Source: Deltaproteobacteria bacterium (GTDB taxonomy: Bacteria; Myxococcota; JACPTQ01). Taken from it: a stretch of DNA of 64,000 nt. The position numbers were made by a program, and so were the translations under genes. The notes below the pieces were generated by a model, which saw only the letters and a program-made list of their open reading frames with translations, ran no database searches and was not told where the DNA came from. Below are positions 37,623 to 46,587 of this stretch, piece after piece. The DNA is taken from positions 18,151 through 82,150 of the forward strand of contig JACPTQ010000015.1 in NCBI GenBank assembly GCA_016192705.1, in the 5' to 3' direction. Each line of letters starts with the position of its first letter. Position 1 is the stretch's first letter.

Positions 37623-39032
37623 TCACCTCTTCGGCCGAAACTTGTTCTCGCGCACACCCGACACACCCCAAACCTCATGCGAATCGGTCTTGTGGTCCGC
37701 CTGCGCCTGAAGCGCCTGCCGATTCATTTGGTCAATGATGTTGCCCCAGTGGTAGTTGCGCGTTCCGTCTTTTCCGCCCGACTCCGCACCCGCGATGATG
37801 TTCATGAGCACAATGCGCGACGCCGGCGCGTCGTTGTGAAACCAAGTGACTTCCGTGTTGTTTACGACATCCGCGAGCGCCCAACCGTTCGGGTCCGCCG
37901 CGCTCTTTTTGTTCTCGAAAATCTGCTTCGTGTAGTACTCGTACGACCAGCACGACGCGAACATGAAGACCTGGTATTTGCCCTCGGGGTAATTCTCTTT
38001 CTTGTCGAGCACATCGAGGCTCCCGTAAAACGAGTGGCCGTTGTAGAGAATGATTTCGTGCGTCTTAATCGCCTGCGCAAAAATCCCGCTCGAATCGTGG
38101 TTCGCCGCCTGAAGGTCGCGCGGGCCGTAAACATCGACGATCACCTGAACCCCGCGGTTCGTTCGCGTGTAGCGCCCGCCCGGATTCTGATCGCTCGCCT
38201 TCCGAAACCCACGCGACGTCAAATCGCGCGTAAACGTGCGCCAGTTGTACATCCCCCAGTCGGACTCCTTGACCACCTCGTCGTGATCGGCGGCGCCAAA
38301 AAACACGACGACTTCGATCTTCCCGTCCTCGGTGAGTTTGTTGTACTCAGGGTACGTTGTCTTCTTCGGCAAAAGCGACGACAGCTTCAGCGTTGCGTCG
38401 GTCATCGGCGCGTCGCAACCGGGCTTGTCGGGCTTCCAATAGTAAAAGTAATTGTAATCTTGCGGCGTATCGCCCGCGTCCATTCCTTCCGCGCACCTTG
38501 TTCCGAGTTTCTGCGCGATGTTGCGAAGGTCCGCGGGAACCTTAACCGTCGTCGATTTGCCGTTCAACGAGCTGAGGGGAATACCGGCCTTCTTTAAGTC
38601 TTCCTTCTGAACGAGGACTTCCGTTTTCGCGACGTATTTGAACGTCACGGTGCGGCCGCTCACGGAGACATCCTTGCTCGATAGGCTGTTCCCGTTCAGA
38701 TTCATGTGAAGCTTGTCCGACTTGACTTTGTTCATCGCGAACTTCGCGTGGTTGTCGACGAGACTCGCAACGGTCCACGATTCGGTCGTGCTCCGAAGCG
38801 ATTCCGCGCGCGCGTTCGCGGCAGCCGGGCTCTCATGTTCTTCGCGAATCTCGCCCACGAACTCCGCGGCAAGCTCCATCGCGAGCGTTGAGTAATACGG
38901 CGTGTCCATCTTGTCGTCGCCAACGACAAGGTCGTCATCGGCGGGGTCATCTGACTCCAGCATCGTGCTGCACGCGATCGAGAGGGGAAGCGCAGCGGCC
39001 AGGACGCGAAACGTCTTAAAGGATTTCATCAT
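37623..39032 (-). CDS. Caspase-like (clan CD-type) lipoprotein, copy 1
   Basis: This 469-aa lipoprotein (lipobox LSIAC, Cys21) has a C-terminal half that looks like a caspase-hemoglobinase fold. There is a first strand VVVFFG (about 241-246), and VQVIVDVYGPRD (about 295-306). THEIILYNGHSFYG then gives the candidate catalytic His333, and KYQVFMFASCWSYEYY the candidate Cys361. The same order and spacing occur in the lipoprotein at 59945-61267, with which it also shares YPEYxxL, SRxLTxxGF, NYPExxYQxFM-like and GVSGVRxN motifs. I infer a lineage-specific family of exported cysteine peptidases or their inactive relatives. An ATGATG pair behind CGGAGACA marks the start. Confidence 0.72.
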   Translation of the reverse strand: MMKSFKTFRVLAAALPLSIACSTMLESDDPADDDLVVGDDKMDTPYYSTLAMELAAEFVGEIREEHESPAAANARAESLRSTTESWTVASLVDNHAKFAMNKVKSDKLHMNLNGNSLSSKDVSVSGRTVTFKYVAKTEVLVQKEDLKKAGIPLSSLNGKSTTVKVPADLRNIAQKLGTRCAEGMDAGDTPQDYNYFYYWKPDKPGCDAPMTDATLKLSSLLPKKTTYPEYNKLTEDGKIEVVVFFGAADHDEVVKESDWGMYNWRTFTRDLTSRGFRKASDQNPGGRYTRTNRGVQVIVDVYGPRDLQAANHDSSGIFAQAIKTHEIILYNGHSFYGSLDVLDKKENYPEGKYQVFMFASCWSYEYYTKQIFENKKSAADPNGWALADVVNNTEVTWFHNDAPASRIVLMNIIAGAESGGKDGTRNYHWGNIIDQMNRQALQAQADHKTDSHEVWGVSGVRENKFRPKR

Positions 39033-39184
39033 TGTCTCCGTTGGTACGCGGTACATGAAAAGCAATCGCGGTGCCAAGCGGGGAGAAACGAGGAGCAACC
39101 ACGGTGGCACCGAAGTACTGAGAATCTCACGGAGGGGGAGAAGGTGCGAAAAGAACCGCGCGTTGCGGAATCAAAAGGATGGGG

Positions 39185-40285
39185 TCACTTAGCCCCAGGA
39201 CAATCGGGACATTTCTTGTCCGACGCGCGCCCAAACGTGTACGCGACGTTGGCGACAAGGCTCCAAGGGAGCTGTCCGGGCACACCGACGTAACTCGCAA
39301 ACCGGCCCCCGTTGAAACCAAAGTCGAGCGCTCCGCCGAGGGTGAGCGCCCGATCGCGCGTGATGAAAGCGCGCGCACCAACGACGAGGTGCTGCGGATG
39401 ATCGCCCGCCTTGAGGTCCGACGATCGGTACGGGGGCAAGGCACTCGCACTCAAGAGGTCGAGCGAGTACTCAACCCACGGGACGATGTTCTTGAGCGGC
39501 AACTCGACCCCAACCCGAAAGAGGTAGACGGGGCTGTACGCCGAGATTCCGTACGACGAAACCGCGGCGCCGTCGACGCGCGCATAAAGGTCGCTCAGCG
39601 TGCTGAGCGAGTCTCCCGAGGTTCGAAACCCTTCGAGCAGATTGCGCGAACGATCGACGAGAACACCGAAATTCACGTGAACCTTGAGCGGAATCGCCTC
39701 GCGAAAAACGTACGTCGCGCCGGCAAGAACGCCGATCGAAAATGCGTCTGGTTCAAAGTTTGACCGCGAACCCGACGCAAAGCGAACCTGCGGACCGAGC
39801 GAGAGCCCGAGCCTTCCGCCAGCAAGCGGGAAGTCGAGCGCGGCTCGGACATCGAAGGCAACGTCGCCCAGGAGTTGGAGCGTTCCTTCCGAACCAGACG
39901 CGGGTTTGCTGTTCGAGTTAAGGAGCATGTTGTAGGTCGCCGAGACCTCAAGAAACTCAAACGGAATAAAGAGTAGCCCATAGCGCCCAACGAACCGCGA
40001 ATTCTGATCTTTGCCTACGAGCGCATCGTAAACGATTGAGTATTCGAGATTCCCGCTCGCCGTTAGCGTCATCGCGTGCCCCTTGAGGTCGGAGCTGCAG
40101 GTTCGATAGAGGCCGTGTTGCCCCCAAAGCCCAACCGAGGGCGGCGTCGGCGCACGCTCCGAACGTGCCGTGTCGGTCGGCTTCCCAGTCGCGCGCACCG
40201 TTGCGTCACCCTCTGCGGAAGCGAGGGCGGCAACCATTTGCACGAGGCCCGCCGCGATGAACCCCGGAAGTCGCTTGACTTGCAT
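39185..40285 (-). CDS. Outer-membrane beta-barrel protein (sigma-factor operon)
   Basis: This 366-aa exported protein has a signal peptide (MQVKRLPGFIAAGLVQMVAALASA). The mature part alternates hydrophobic residues every second position over many strands, for example GNLEYSIVYDALV, FLEVSATYNMLL, GRLGLSLGPQVRFASG, LKVHVNFGVLVD and LFRVGVELPL. It ends WSLVANVAYTFG plus a short Cys-containing tail. The aromatic residues at strand ends suggest a transmembrane outer-membrane barrel. It is the last gene of an operon with an ECF sigma factor and a FecR-like protein, 51 bp downstream of the latter, and may be a target or sensor component. Confidence 0.75.
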   Translation of the reverse strand: MQVKRLPGFIAAGLVQMVAALASAEGDATVRATGKPTDTARSERAPTPPSVGLWGQHGLYRTCSSDLKGHAMTLTASGNLEYSIVYDALVGKDQNSRFVGRYGLLFIPFEFLEVSATYNMLLNSNSKPASGSEGTLQLLGDVAFDVRAALDFPLAGGRLGLSLGPQVRFASGSRSNFEPDAFSIGVLAGATYVFREAIPLKVHVNFGVLVDRSRNLLEGFRTSGDSLSTLSDLYARVDGAAVSSYGISAYSPVYLFRVGVELPLKNIVPWVEYSLDLLSASALPPYRSSDLKAGDHPQHLVVGARAFITRDRALTLGGALDFGFNGGRFASYVGVPGQLPWSLVANVAYTFGRASDKKCPDCPGAK

Positions 40286-40336
40286 TTTGACCCCTCCTTC
40301 GCCCTTCTCGGGCGATTCTGTCTCTGCTCCCGATTT

Positions 40337-41398
40337 CTATTGCACTTTGACCGACGTCATTTTGAGGGACTCGACCTCTGCGGCCGTCCGCTCCGCAGCA
40401 AGCGCTCCCGCGGGGAATCGACGCGCCATTTCGGCGAGCACTTGGAGCGCTCGATCCGGGCGCTTCCGATGCGTCGCTTCAAGGCGCGCAAGCATCAAGA
40501 GCGCGGTTTCGGCGTCCGAGTCGCGACGGTTTGCGAGGCGCCGATATTCGGATGCCGCAGCATCGACTTCGCCCGCCGCGAGTCGCGAAAGTGCGCGAGC
40601 AAACGTCGGAGGATCGGCACGGCGCGCTGGATTCGCACGGCGCGTCTTCGTGGTTGCCGGAACTTGACGCCATGGCGTGGAGACGCCAACCGAAGTGGTC
40701 TCAGGCTTTGCGTCTTTGCGGCTTGGCGCCTCTACGTTGAAATCCCCAGCGTGAGTCGCGTCGCCCCTAACGCTTCGTCGCCAAGTCTGACCCCCCGAAA
40801 CCGACACCGCCCCGCGGCCGCCATCCGTCACCCGCACGGCGCCTTCGACGACCTTCACCTCCACGTCGTCGGCGCCGACGTGACCCACCGAAAAAACAGT
40901 TCCGACAACCTCGACTTCGACCGACCCCGCCCGAACCACGAACCGCTCACCGGCCGCCCGCTTCGCGACTCGAAACCACGCGACGCCCCGCAAAACCTCG
41001 ATCGCATTCTCACCCACAACGCGCACGCCACTTTGTGGCATCACGGTTCCGGTCGCTCTTGACGAAAAGACAACATTCACCGGCTCGTTCGACGCGCTGA
41101 CCTCGCGAATGCCGCCAACGTCGGTCGCGGGTTGTGTCGCGAAAACGACAGCCACCGCAAGCGCGCACGCCGCAACCACACCGAATGCCCATCTCGGACG
41201 CACACTTGGCCAAAAAAACCTGGACGCGTCACCATCCGAGACGACCGACTGTCGCCGCGCCGCAATCGCCTGCGCGATTCGCTCCCCCATCGCGTCGGAC
41301 AACTGCGCGTCTCCAGCCCTGTCGACACGCCGAAGCGCCTCGACGGCCCACTCGGACGGCGCATCCGTCACCAGCGTCTCCCGTTGATCGACCGTCAC
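40337..41398 (-). CDS. FecR-domain anti-sigma-like membrane protein
   Basis: This 353-aa protein has a cytoplasmic N-terminus (about 1-65), one transmembrane helix (FGVVAACALAVAVVFA) and a periplasmic FecR domain (about 90-210). The FecR domain shows VRVVGENAIEVLRGVAWFRV, VVRAGSVEVEVVGTVFSV and VKVVEGAVRV. The C-terminal 100 residues look like a short TPR-type helical region (ALSRLAAGEVDAAASEYRRLA). Between these lies a 27-codon stretch encoded by an 81-bp palindromic repeat. Its GTG start overlaps the sigma factor stop (GTGA), so it is very likely the partner that holds or activates that sigma factor. Confidence 0.87.
   Translation of the reverse strand: MTVDQRETLVTDAPSEWAVEALRRVDRAGDAQLSDAMGERIAQAIAARRQSVVSDGDASRFFWPSVRPRWAFGVVAACALAVAVVFATQPATDVGGIREVSASNEPVNVVFSSRATGTVMPQSGVRVVGENAIEVLRGVAWFRVAKRAAGERFVVRAGSVEVEVVGTVFSVGHVGADDVEVKVVEGAVRVTDGGRGAVSVSGGQTWRRSVRGDATHAGDFNVEAPSRKDAKPETTSVGVSTPWRQVPATTKTRRANPARRADPPTFARALSRLAAGEVDAAASEYRRLANRRDSDAETALLMLARLEATHRKRPDRALQVLAEMARRFPAGALAAERTAAEVESLKMTSVKVQ
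40664..40744. repeat. 81-bp palindromic in-frame repeat, copy 1
   Basis: This stretch starts TTGACGC and ends GTTGAAATC on the plus strand, and its halves are imperfect inverted complements with GGTCTCA near the middle. It is exactly 81 bp, so it adds 27 codons without disturbing the frame, in the linker between the FecR domain and the C-terminal helices. On the minus strand it reads FNVEAPSRKDAK and TPWRQVP. The same length, end sequences and reading frame occur in copy 2 at 42580. Confidence 0.75.
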
Positions 41399-41997
41399 GG
41401 CGCGTCCCCCTCTTTCATCAGCCGCTTCGCGAAGGCCCGACGCGCATAAAAAAGCCGCGTGCGAACCGTCGAGATGGGAATCTCCAAAACCCGCGCGACT
41501 TCGTCGGCCGATAGCCCTTCGAGCTCACAAAGCACTAGAATTTCACGCTTTTTCGCCTTCATCCGCGCGAGGGCCCGCCCCACTTTCATCGCCTCATCAC
41601 GGCTTTCCATTTGAGCGTCCGGCGCCTTCGGCCTTTCAAAGAACTCGACGGCGGCCTTCCACGCGTCGGCCAATCTTCCAACCCGCCCCAATCGGCGGCG
41701 ATGTTCGCTCGCTACGTTGAAACAGATTCGGTAGATCCAAGTTCTCATTTCGGCATCACCACGGAATTCGCTCATTCGCTCAGCCAGCACCAAAAACACA
41801 TCTTGCGTCGCCTCTTCGACGTCGATTTGAGAGCCACCAAGACGCCGCAAGAAGCGCGCAATCGACCGCCAGTTCGCGCTGTAGAACGCCCTCCAATCGC
41901 TGACGTGGCTGTTGGCGGCGATCGACCGTTCACGCGCATCTTTGGGTGCGACGGCTGAACTGCCAAGCCCGAAGGCGTCAGCGACCAACCGCTCCAT
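41395..41997 (-). CDS. ECF-type RNA polymerase sigma factor
   Basis: This sigma70-family ECF factor is about 200 aa. Region 2 is IARFLRRLGG, VEEATQDVFLVLAERMSEFRG and MRTWIYRICFNVA. Region 4 is LARMKAKKREILVLCELEGLS plus the helix-turn-helix ADEVARVLEIPISTVRTRL. Region 1.1 and 3 are absent, as expected for ECF. The start is uncertain: an ATG at 41997 has GGAG about 12 bases upstream, and a TTG lies three codons earlier. It overlaps the FecR-like gene by 4 bases. The operon (barrel, sigma, FecR-like, barrel) suggests cell-envelope signalling through the outer membrane. Confidence 0.93.
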   Translation of the reverse strand: MERLVADAFGLGSSAVAPKDARERSIAANSHVSDWRAFYSANWRSIARFLRRLGGSQIDVEEATQDVFLVLAERMSEFRGDAEMRTWIYRICFNVASEHRRRLGRVGRLADAWKAAVEFFERPKAPDAQMESRDEAMKVGRALARMKAKKREILVLCELEGLSADEVARVLEIPISTVRTRLFYARRAFAKRLMKEGDAP

Positions 41998-42057
41998 TTC
42001 AATCAAAGGCTCCAGAATGACGTCCTACCTTGTTAGTGACCCGCCGCCGCAGTTCAT

Positions 42058-43107
42058 TCAAAAACTGAAATAGACCCCGGCCCCAACATCCAATTCGAAC
42101 CGGCGCACCGTGACCGGCGTCCCTCCCGATCCCAAGAATTCCGCTTCGGCAAACGCGAAGTTGAACCTGACGCCCAGATCGAGACCCACAGACCCGAATC
42201 GTGGGCGCGCGCGAAGCCCCAAGCCCGCAAACGGCACCCACCGCGTGTCGGATTCGGTGAGGGAAGCATCGGCGACGCTCGCCATCAACAACTTCACAGC
42301 CAATGTGGCGTCCAGCCTCAACCCCCAGCGATCCTTCGGGCCAAATGGGCGAAAACCCGCGGTCGCTCCCGAACGAAAATCCGAAATCGAAACAGAAACC
42401 GGTGCGATGTGCGCCCGTCGTCTCCATCCGAAATGAGGCTCCAATATGAACTGGTCGGTGAGCGCGCGTGCCGCAAACACGTCAATCCCAACTTGCGTTA
42501 TCTCCGCGGAAATCGACGTCGCGGCTGAAACGCCGACCCACCTGCGCGCGGGTGCGTGTGCGGATGCGGAAGCGGGAATTTGACGCAAAGGCGCCGAGGC
42601 GCCAAGGGAAGAGGTCTCACTCCTTGCGTCTTTGCTCCTTTGCGCCTTGGCGTTGAAATCTTCTGCGGGCGCGGTTGCGGGGGCGGGTGCGGTTGCGGGG
42701 GCGGGTGCGGGAGCGGGAGCGGTTGCGGGTGCGGTTGCGGACGCAGCCTTTCGTGCGATTCGTTCAACCACGAGCGCAAGCCGCAACGATTCGGCATCGC
42801 ACGCGTCGCGGCCGTTCGAAACCGCACGAACCACGCGAATGGCGCCACCCGCCGCGACCCGAATGTTCCACGTGCGCTCCCCAGCGGCGAGTTCGACGAT
42901 GACCCGCTGAACGCCGGGGCAGTTGGTCGTTACGCGAATCCCAAGCGAACCGAGAACACGCGCCACGCGAGCGAAGTTCGCGCACGACTTTTTGCCCAAG
43001 AATCGAAGTTCGACCGCCAGCGCCGCGTCACTGCCGCTTGGGCACGGAACCACGTCACCGAATGCCGCCACAACGGTCAATACGTTCATCAACATTGTTC
43101 GGCTCAC
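42058..43107 (-). CDS. Sigma-operon exported protein with C-terminal outer-membrane barrel
   Basis: This 349-aa protein has a short hydrophobic N-terminus (MLMNVLTVVAAFGDVVP, weak signal). A domain of about 100 residues with two cysteines near the start and a DACDAESLRLALVV motif follows; this is often seen at the N-terminus of proteins in myxobacterial sigma/FecR clusters. Then comes an Ala/Pro linker, made of GCGGNN hexamers, joined to the 27-codon product of the 81-bp repeat. The last 160 residues look like an eight-stranded-size barrel (VGVSAATSISAEIT, LGLRARPRFGSVGLDLGVRFNF, RRFELDVGAGVYFSF ending in Phe). It is the first gene of the operon. The start is a GTG at 43107, or an ATG four codons later. 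Confidence 0.75.
   Translation of the reverse strand: MSRTMLMNVLTVVAAFGDVVPCPSGSDAALAVELRFLGKKSCANFARVARVLGSLGIRVTTNCPGVQRVIVELAAGERTWNIRVAAGGAIRVVRAVSNGRDACDAESLRLALVVERIARKAASATAPATAPAPAPAPATAPAPATAPAEDFNAKAQRSKDARSETSSLGASAPLRQIPASASAHAPARRWVGVSAATSISAEITQVGIDVFAARALTDQFILEPHFGWRRRAHIAPVSVSISDFRSGATAGFRPFGPKDRWGLRLDATLAVKLLMASVADASLTESDTRWVPFAGLGLRARPRFGSVGLDLGVRFNFAFAEAEFLGSGGTPVTVRRFELDVGAGVYFSF
42580..42660. repeat. 81-bp palindromic in-frame repeat, copy 2
   Basis: This runs from TTGACGC to GTTGAAATC, is exactly 81 bp and has inverted arms: GACGCAAAGGCGC on one side and the complement-type GCGCCTTGGCGTT on the other. It sits in the linker of the barrel gene and encodes, on the minus strand, FNAKAQRSKDAR and APLRQIP. 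Copy 1 (40664-40744), in the neighbouring FecR-like gene, is diverged but colinear and in the same protein frame. Confidence 0.78.
42661..42757. repeat. GCGGNN hexamer array encoding an Ala/Pro linker
   Basis: About fifteen units of GCGGGT, GCGGTT, GCGGGG or GCGGGA follow one another. On the minus strand they encode alternating Ala-Pro and Ala-Thr (TAPAPAPAPATAPA). The 6-base unit keeps the reading frame whatever the copy number, so linker length could vary without phase switching. Confidence 0.8.
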
Positions 43108-43177
43108 CCCCCAGCGGAAAGAGATCGGGGATGATTAGCATTTTTCTGAGGAATTTGGAACGCTTGATCTGTGCCCT

Positions 43178-43509
43178 CCCCAATCCCCGGTTAAGCGGTT
43201 CGTTCGCTCGTGAGCGTGAGGGTCGACAGGAGCCCGCTTCGGCGCGCCGACGTCCTCGGGTCTGATTTGAGGCGTTCGCACTCTTGTCCAAAATAGCCTT
43301 CGAGAACGATTTCATTGCCACGACTCTCGGACAGCCGACGACCTATCAAACGACGTGCCGATGGGGCGTGGAATTGCCGTTCTCATGATGTTTGATTGAT
43401 TTCGTGCAGACTCACATTTAATGTCAGACCCGAGGACTTTTGCGAGCCGGAGCGAGCCCAGCGCCCGCCCGCCCCACGCAAATGTTGCCCGTTATCCGGG
43501 GAATCAGGG
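43178..43509. mobile_element. MITE-like element, copy A (332 bp, internally deleted)
   Basis: The element begins CCCCAATCCCCGGTTAAGCGG and ends CGTTATCCGGGGAATCAGGG, which are imperfect inverted repeats. It is flanked by TGTGCCCT on both sides (43170-43177 and 43510-43517). The subterminal motif GTCCTCGGGTCTGA occurs near both ends in inverted orientation. It shares the outer 90 and 160 bases with copies B and C but has a shorter, different middle. No gene lies inside; this accounts for most of the gap between the barrel gene and the ARPP-1-like gene. Confidence 0.85.
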
Positions 43510-43538
43510 TGTGCCCTGGGCTTAGAGGCGAGCTGGAT

Positions 43539-44510
43539 TTAGTATTTCTTATAGATACTCTTGTGCAGCCACTTGCCGTCCTTCGCCTTGCGCTCCGTCC
43601 CTTTGACCTTGTCGTCGTCGTACTTCGCGTTCGAACCCGACGCGTCGAGAGCCGCGGGCGCCGCCACCGGCTTCGCGGTCATCGCATCCCGAAAGAATCC
43701 GCCGGCATCGCTACGCGACGGTTCGGCGGACGCGACGCCACCCGCCTCGATCGCTTGAATCGCGTACGACCGAATCATCTTGTCGCGCGTGCGCGCAAAG
43801 AGGCGCGGCGACTGGAAAACGTCGACTGCGATGAGGCGCCCCCCAACCGCGACGATCATCCCGACGGTGCGTGCCGAGGAGAGCAGAGGCGCGAGTGCCC
43901 GAACGTATTCGCTGGATTTCGCCCCAACGTTTCGATCGTCGATGACACCCCGGTAACTGCCGCCGCCCGAAAGCGTGGTTTTGAGCTTTCGCGCGCTCAT
44001 CGCGACGCCGCGCCATACGTCGCCCTGTGTGCCGAGCGCCGCCTCCTCGCGAATCTTGCCGTGAATCATTTGGTCCGACGCGCGAAACGCCATCGAGCGC
44101 CCATTCCAGCGCCCCTGCTCGACGCAAAACACTTTCACGCGAAAGTTCTGCGACAGCGGCGGTACAACGACGTCCTCGCGAATAACGCGATCCTGCTTGC
44201 CACCCAAAATCACTTCGCCGCCCACAAGGTAGAGCGGCCGCGACGACGCATTCGACACAAAAACCTCCTCAACCTGTGCCGACTCGCTCTTGTTGCCCCG
44301 CTCGGTCACGCTCACCTTTCCAGCCTTCTGCGCCTCGTCAAACGAAACGTAGTTCGTCGTGTCGATCGCACCCCGGTTTGTGATAGGAAAAATGGTGAGC
44401 CCTTTATACGACGCCGCATCACCAACCCTGATGTCGCCGTCCGCGGCGCCAGCTTGAAATGCGCCAAAGCCAATCATTGCCGTGAAACCGGCCGCACTCA
44501 ACTTCTTCAT
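43539..44510 (-). CDS. Exported ARPP-1-like domain protein
   Basis: This 323-aa protein has a signal peptide (MKKLSAAGFTAMIGFGAFQAGA). Its middle matches the ARPP-1 domain as I know it: YKGLTIFPI, PLYLVGGEVILGGKQDRVIREDVVVPP, VFCVEQGRWNGRSMAFRAS and QGDVWRGVAM. The domain is found alone in exported bacterial proteins and fused to signalling proteins; its biochemical role is not known. The C-terminus is a charged low-complexity tail. GGAGGAACC precedes the ATG. It diverges from the secreted pair starting at 44701, across 190 bp that must hold both promoters. Confidence 0.82.
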   Translation of the reverse strand: MKKLSAAGFTAMIGFGAFQAGAADGDIRVGDAASYKGLTIFPITNRGAIDTTNYVSFDEAQKAGKVSVTERGNKSESAQVEEVFVSNASSRPLYLVGGEVILGGKQDRVIREDVVVPPLSQNFRVKVFCVEQGRWNGRSMAFRASDQMIHGKIREEAALGTQGDVWRGVAMSARKLKTTLSGGGSYRGVIDDRNVGAKSSEYVRALAPLLSSARTVGMIVAVGGRLIAVDVFQSPRLFARTRDKMIRSYAIQAIEAGGVASAEPSRSDAGGFFRDAMTAKPVAAPAALDASGSNAKYDDDKVKGTERKAKDGKWLHKSIYKKY

Positions 44511-44700
44511 GATGGTTCCTCCAACCCATCACGACGCACGATCGCAGGGAAGGATCTGCTCAATTCGACCACCCGCGTCGCGCTCGTCGGCCGCTTCAAG
44601 ATCTGATTCGCGATGATCGAATTTCGACTGAATAAAACCTGAGTTGATTCGTCTAAATGGGTGCGACGCTCGTGCCGCAAAACCGTGGAGGGATTTCCGA

Positions 44701-46587
44701 ATGAATTCGTGGCTTAGGGCCCTTTCCGTAACCCCCCTCGTTCTCGCAAATTCACCCGCGCGCGCCGACGCGCCGCTCTTCGACCCGAGTGCCATCGTGC
44801 GCGAAGTGCCGCTCTGCAAGCTCGTCGCGGGGTTCGTTAAGGCGCCTTGCGCGTCGAAACTCGTCGGCGAAACGATCCTTCCCGAGCTCTTGCCGATCCG
44901 CATTGAGGGCTTGCGGGCGTCGCAAACCATCGTCGACCTCGACACCGGCGATTGGAAGTCGAAGCTGCGCGGCTGGATTAACGATGGCCTCGACTGGCTG
45001 GGCGTCCCGGAGCGCTACACAATTCCAAAGAAAATCGGCGTTGAATTCTTGATCGACATCGCGATGACCGAGGCCTCGCTTCGCGTCCCGAGCGGCCGCA
45101 CGCTCGTGAATCCTGAGTTTGACGCGCGCATCGCGGTTAAAACAAAGGTTGTCTCGCGCGGCCCATTCCACAACATGACGTTCAACGCCGCTGGGCGCGT
45201 CTCGGGCCGAATGTACCTGACCGTCGCGCCGCACGGCACCGCCTGCACCGACAAGAAACCCGATTGGGCGATGTTCATCGTTAACATGGAGCTGACGCGC
45301 CTCGACCTCGACAAGATTCCCGACTTCATCGACGGGAGCGGCCTCTTCATGTCGATCATCAACTGGGGTCTCAGCAAAGCGTACGTCGACTTCCCGGCTT
45401 ACAAGACACGCGGACTCGCGGTTTGCTTGAGCGGCAAATGCCCGCTCCCACCGACCGCACCGACATCGTTCAAGGTGCGCCTCGGCGGCCAAGGTTCCGC
45501 GGATCGCGCGATTGAAATCGCCATGGCCGAGGGAAAAGCGCCGGCGCTCAAATTCAAAGACCACACGGTTCTTTGTCGCATCACCGACAAAGCCCTCACA
45601 GCGCCCTGCACCGACGACTTCGTGAACCACATGGCGCGTCTGCTTCTCCCCTTGCGCGTGCCCGTGCCCTCGGCGTTGGTTGGCACCGACGGCGTGACGG
45701 TCGAGGCGTCGAGCCTCATCGTCGACGTCGAGAAGCCACGCGAACTCCACGTCGCCGCGGCGGCCAATCTCATGAAGACGGGGCGCTCTGACAAGATGTC
45801 GCTCAAGCTCGGGGCCGGGCTGGAGCTCAAATCGGCCTGCGACAAAAAAAGCTTTGTTGTTTACGTGCGCCCGACGATCAAGAGCGCGGAATTGTCGCGA
45901 CCGCCCGCGTGGCTCATGAACGACATCGCGGTCGCCGCCGTTAACAGTCAGGTTGCACCGATCGACGTCTGCATGAAGCCGTTCGCGGTTGGGGCGGCTG
46001 GGATTTCGAAGACGATCGACGCCTGTAAACTGACGCGCGCGGTGGCCGCCGAGAAATGCACGGGTCCGCTCCTCACGGCGCTCGCGGGCTCGCTTTTCCC
46101 GCTCACGGTGCGACCAAGCGAACTGACATCGATTACACTGCCGGCGCTCAAGGAGATTCTCGCGGGCGTTTCGGTCACGGTCGACCGCGCGAATGTCGCG
46201 GTCACAACCGGAGCGATTTCGACCGCCGAGATCGATGTGACGGCGACCGTCGCGAAGACGGGTGAGACGGGGACGCTCGCGGTGTCGGGGCGCGCCGACG
46301 TGCGGGTCGACACCAAATGCGGGCGAAACGAGGGTGCCGTTCGTGTGTCGCCGGCGCTCAAAAGCCTTGCCGTGTCGACGATTCCCGACTGGCTCATTCG
46401 GGCGACGCTCATCAACCTGGGCAACGCGACGATCGGTCGCTGGCAAGCTCTCTGCGTGATGGGCGACTGCGCGAAAAAACAGCGCATCGATATCACGTTC
46501 CCATTCGATTCGCTCTTGCCGGCGACGGCACCGCCAAATCCAGGCACCGGCTGCTCGTTCGATGCGATCAAGGAGGGTGCCCGATGA
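44701..46587 (+). CDS. Secreted protein with three copies of a novel repeat unit
   Basis: This 628-aa protein has a signal peptide (MNSWLRALSVTPLVLANSPARA) and GGAGGGAT upstream. The mature part is three units of about 190-230 residues. Each opens with two cysteines and a helix, as in VPLCKLVAGFVKAPCASKLV, LCRITDKALTAPCTDDFV and DACKLTRAVAAEKCTGPLL. An LFPL/LPIR motif and long beta-strands follow. The unit then closes with a helix around a Pro-x-Trp-Leu or Pro-Asp-Phe motif and a Cys (IPDWLIRATLINLG, PPAWLMNDIAVAAV). The next gene shares the unit. The strand-then-amphipathic-helix pattern could be a lipid-binding TULIP-like fold, but that is only a guess. It is coupled to the next gene by an ATGA overlap. 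Confidence 0.75.
   Translation: MNSWLRALSVTPLVLANSPARADAPLFDPSAIVREVPLCKLVAGFVKAPCASKLVGETILPELLPIRIEGLRASQTIVDLDTGDWKSKLRGWINDGLDWLGVPERYTIPKKIGVEFLIDIAMTEASLRVPSGRTLVNPEFDARIAVKTKVVSRGPFHNMTFNAAGRVSGRMYLTVAPHGTACTDKKPDWAMFIVNMELTRLDLDKIPDFIDGSGLFMSIINWGLSKAYVDFPAYKTRGLAVCLSGKCPLPPTAPTSFKVRLGGQGSADRAIEIAMAEGKAPALKFKDHTVLCRITDKALTAPCTDDFVNHMARLLLPLRVPVPSALVGTDGVTVEASSLIVDVEKPRELHVAAAANLMKTGRSDKMSLKLGAGLELKSACDKKSFVVYVRPTIKSAELSRPPAWLMNDIAVAAVNSQVAPIDVCMKPFAVGAAGISKTIDACKLTRAVAAEKCTGPLLTALAGSLFPLTVRPSELTSITLPALKEILAGVSVTVDRANVAVTTGAISTAEIDVTATVAKTGETGTLAVSGRADVRVDTKCGRNEGAVRVSPALKSLAVSTIPDWLIRATLINLGNATIGRWQALCVMGDCAKKQRIDITFPFDSLLPATAPPNPGTGCSFDAIKEGAR

Noticed and set aside
43440..44606. Plus-strand frame starting in MITE copy A and running antisense to the ARPP-1-like gene
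   Set aside because: Its start lies in the repeat and the remainder is antisense to a gene with a clear signal peptide and domain. The same N-terminal peptide appears before other genes only because the repeat is shared.
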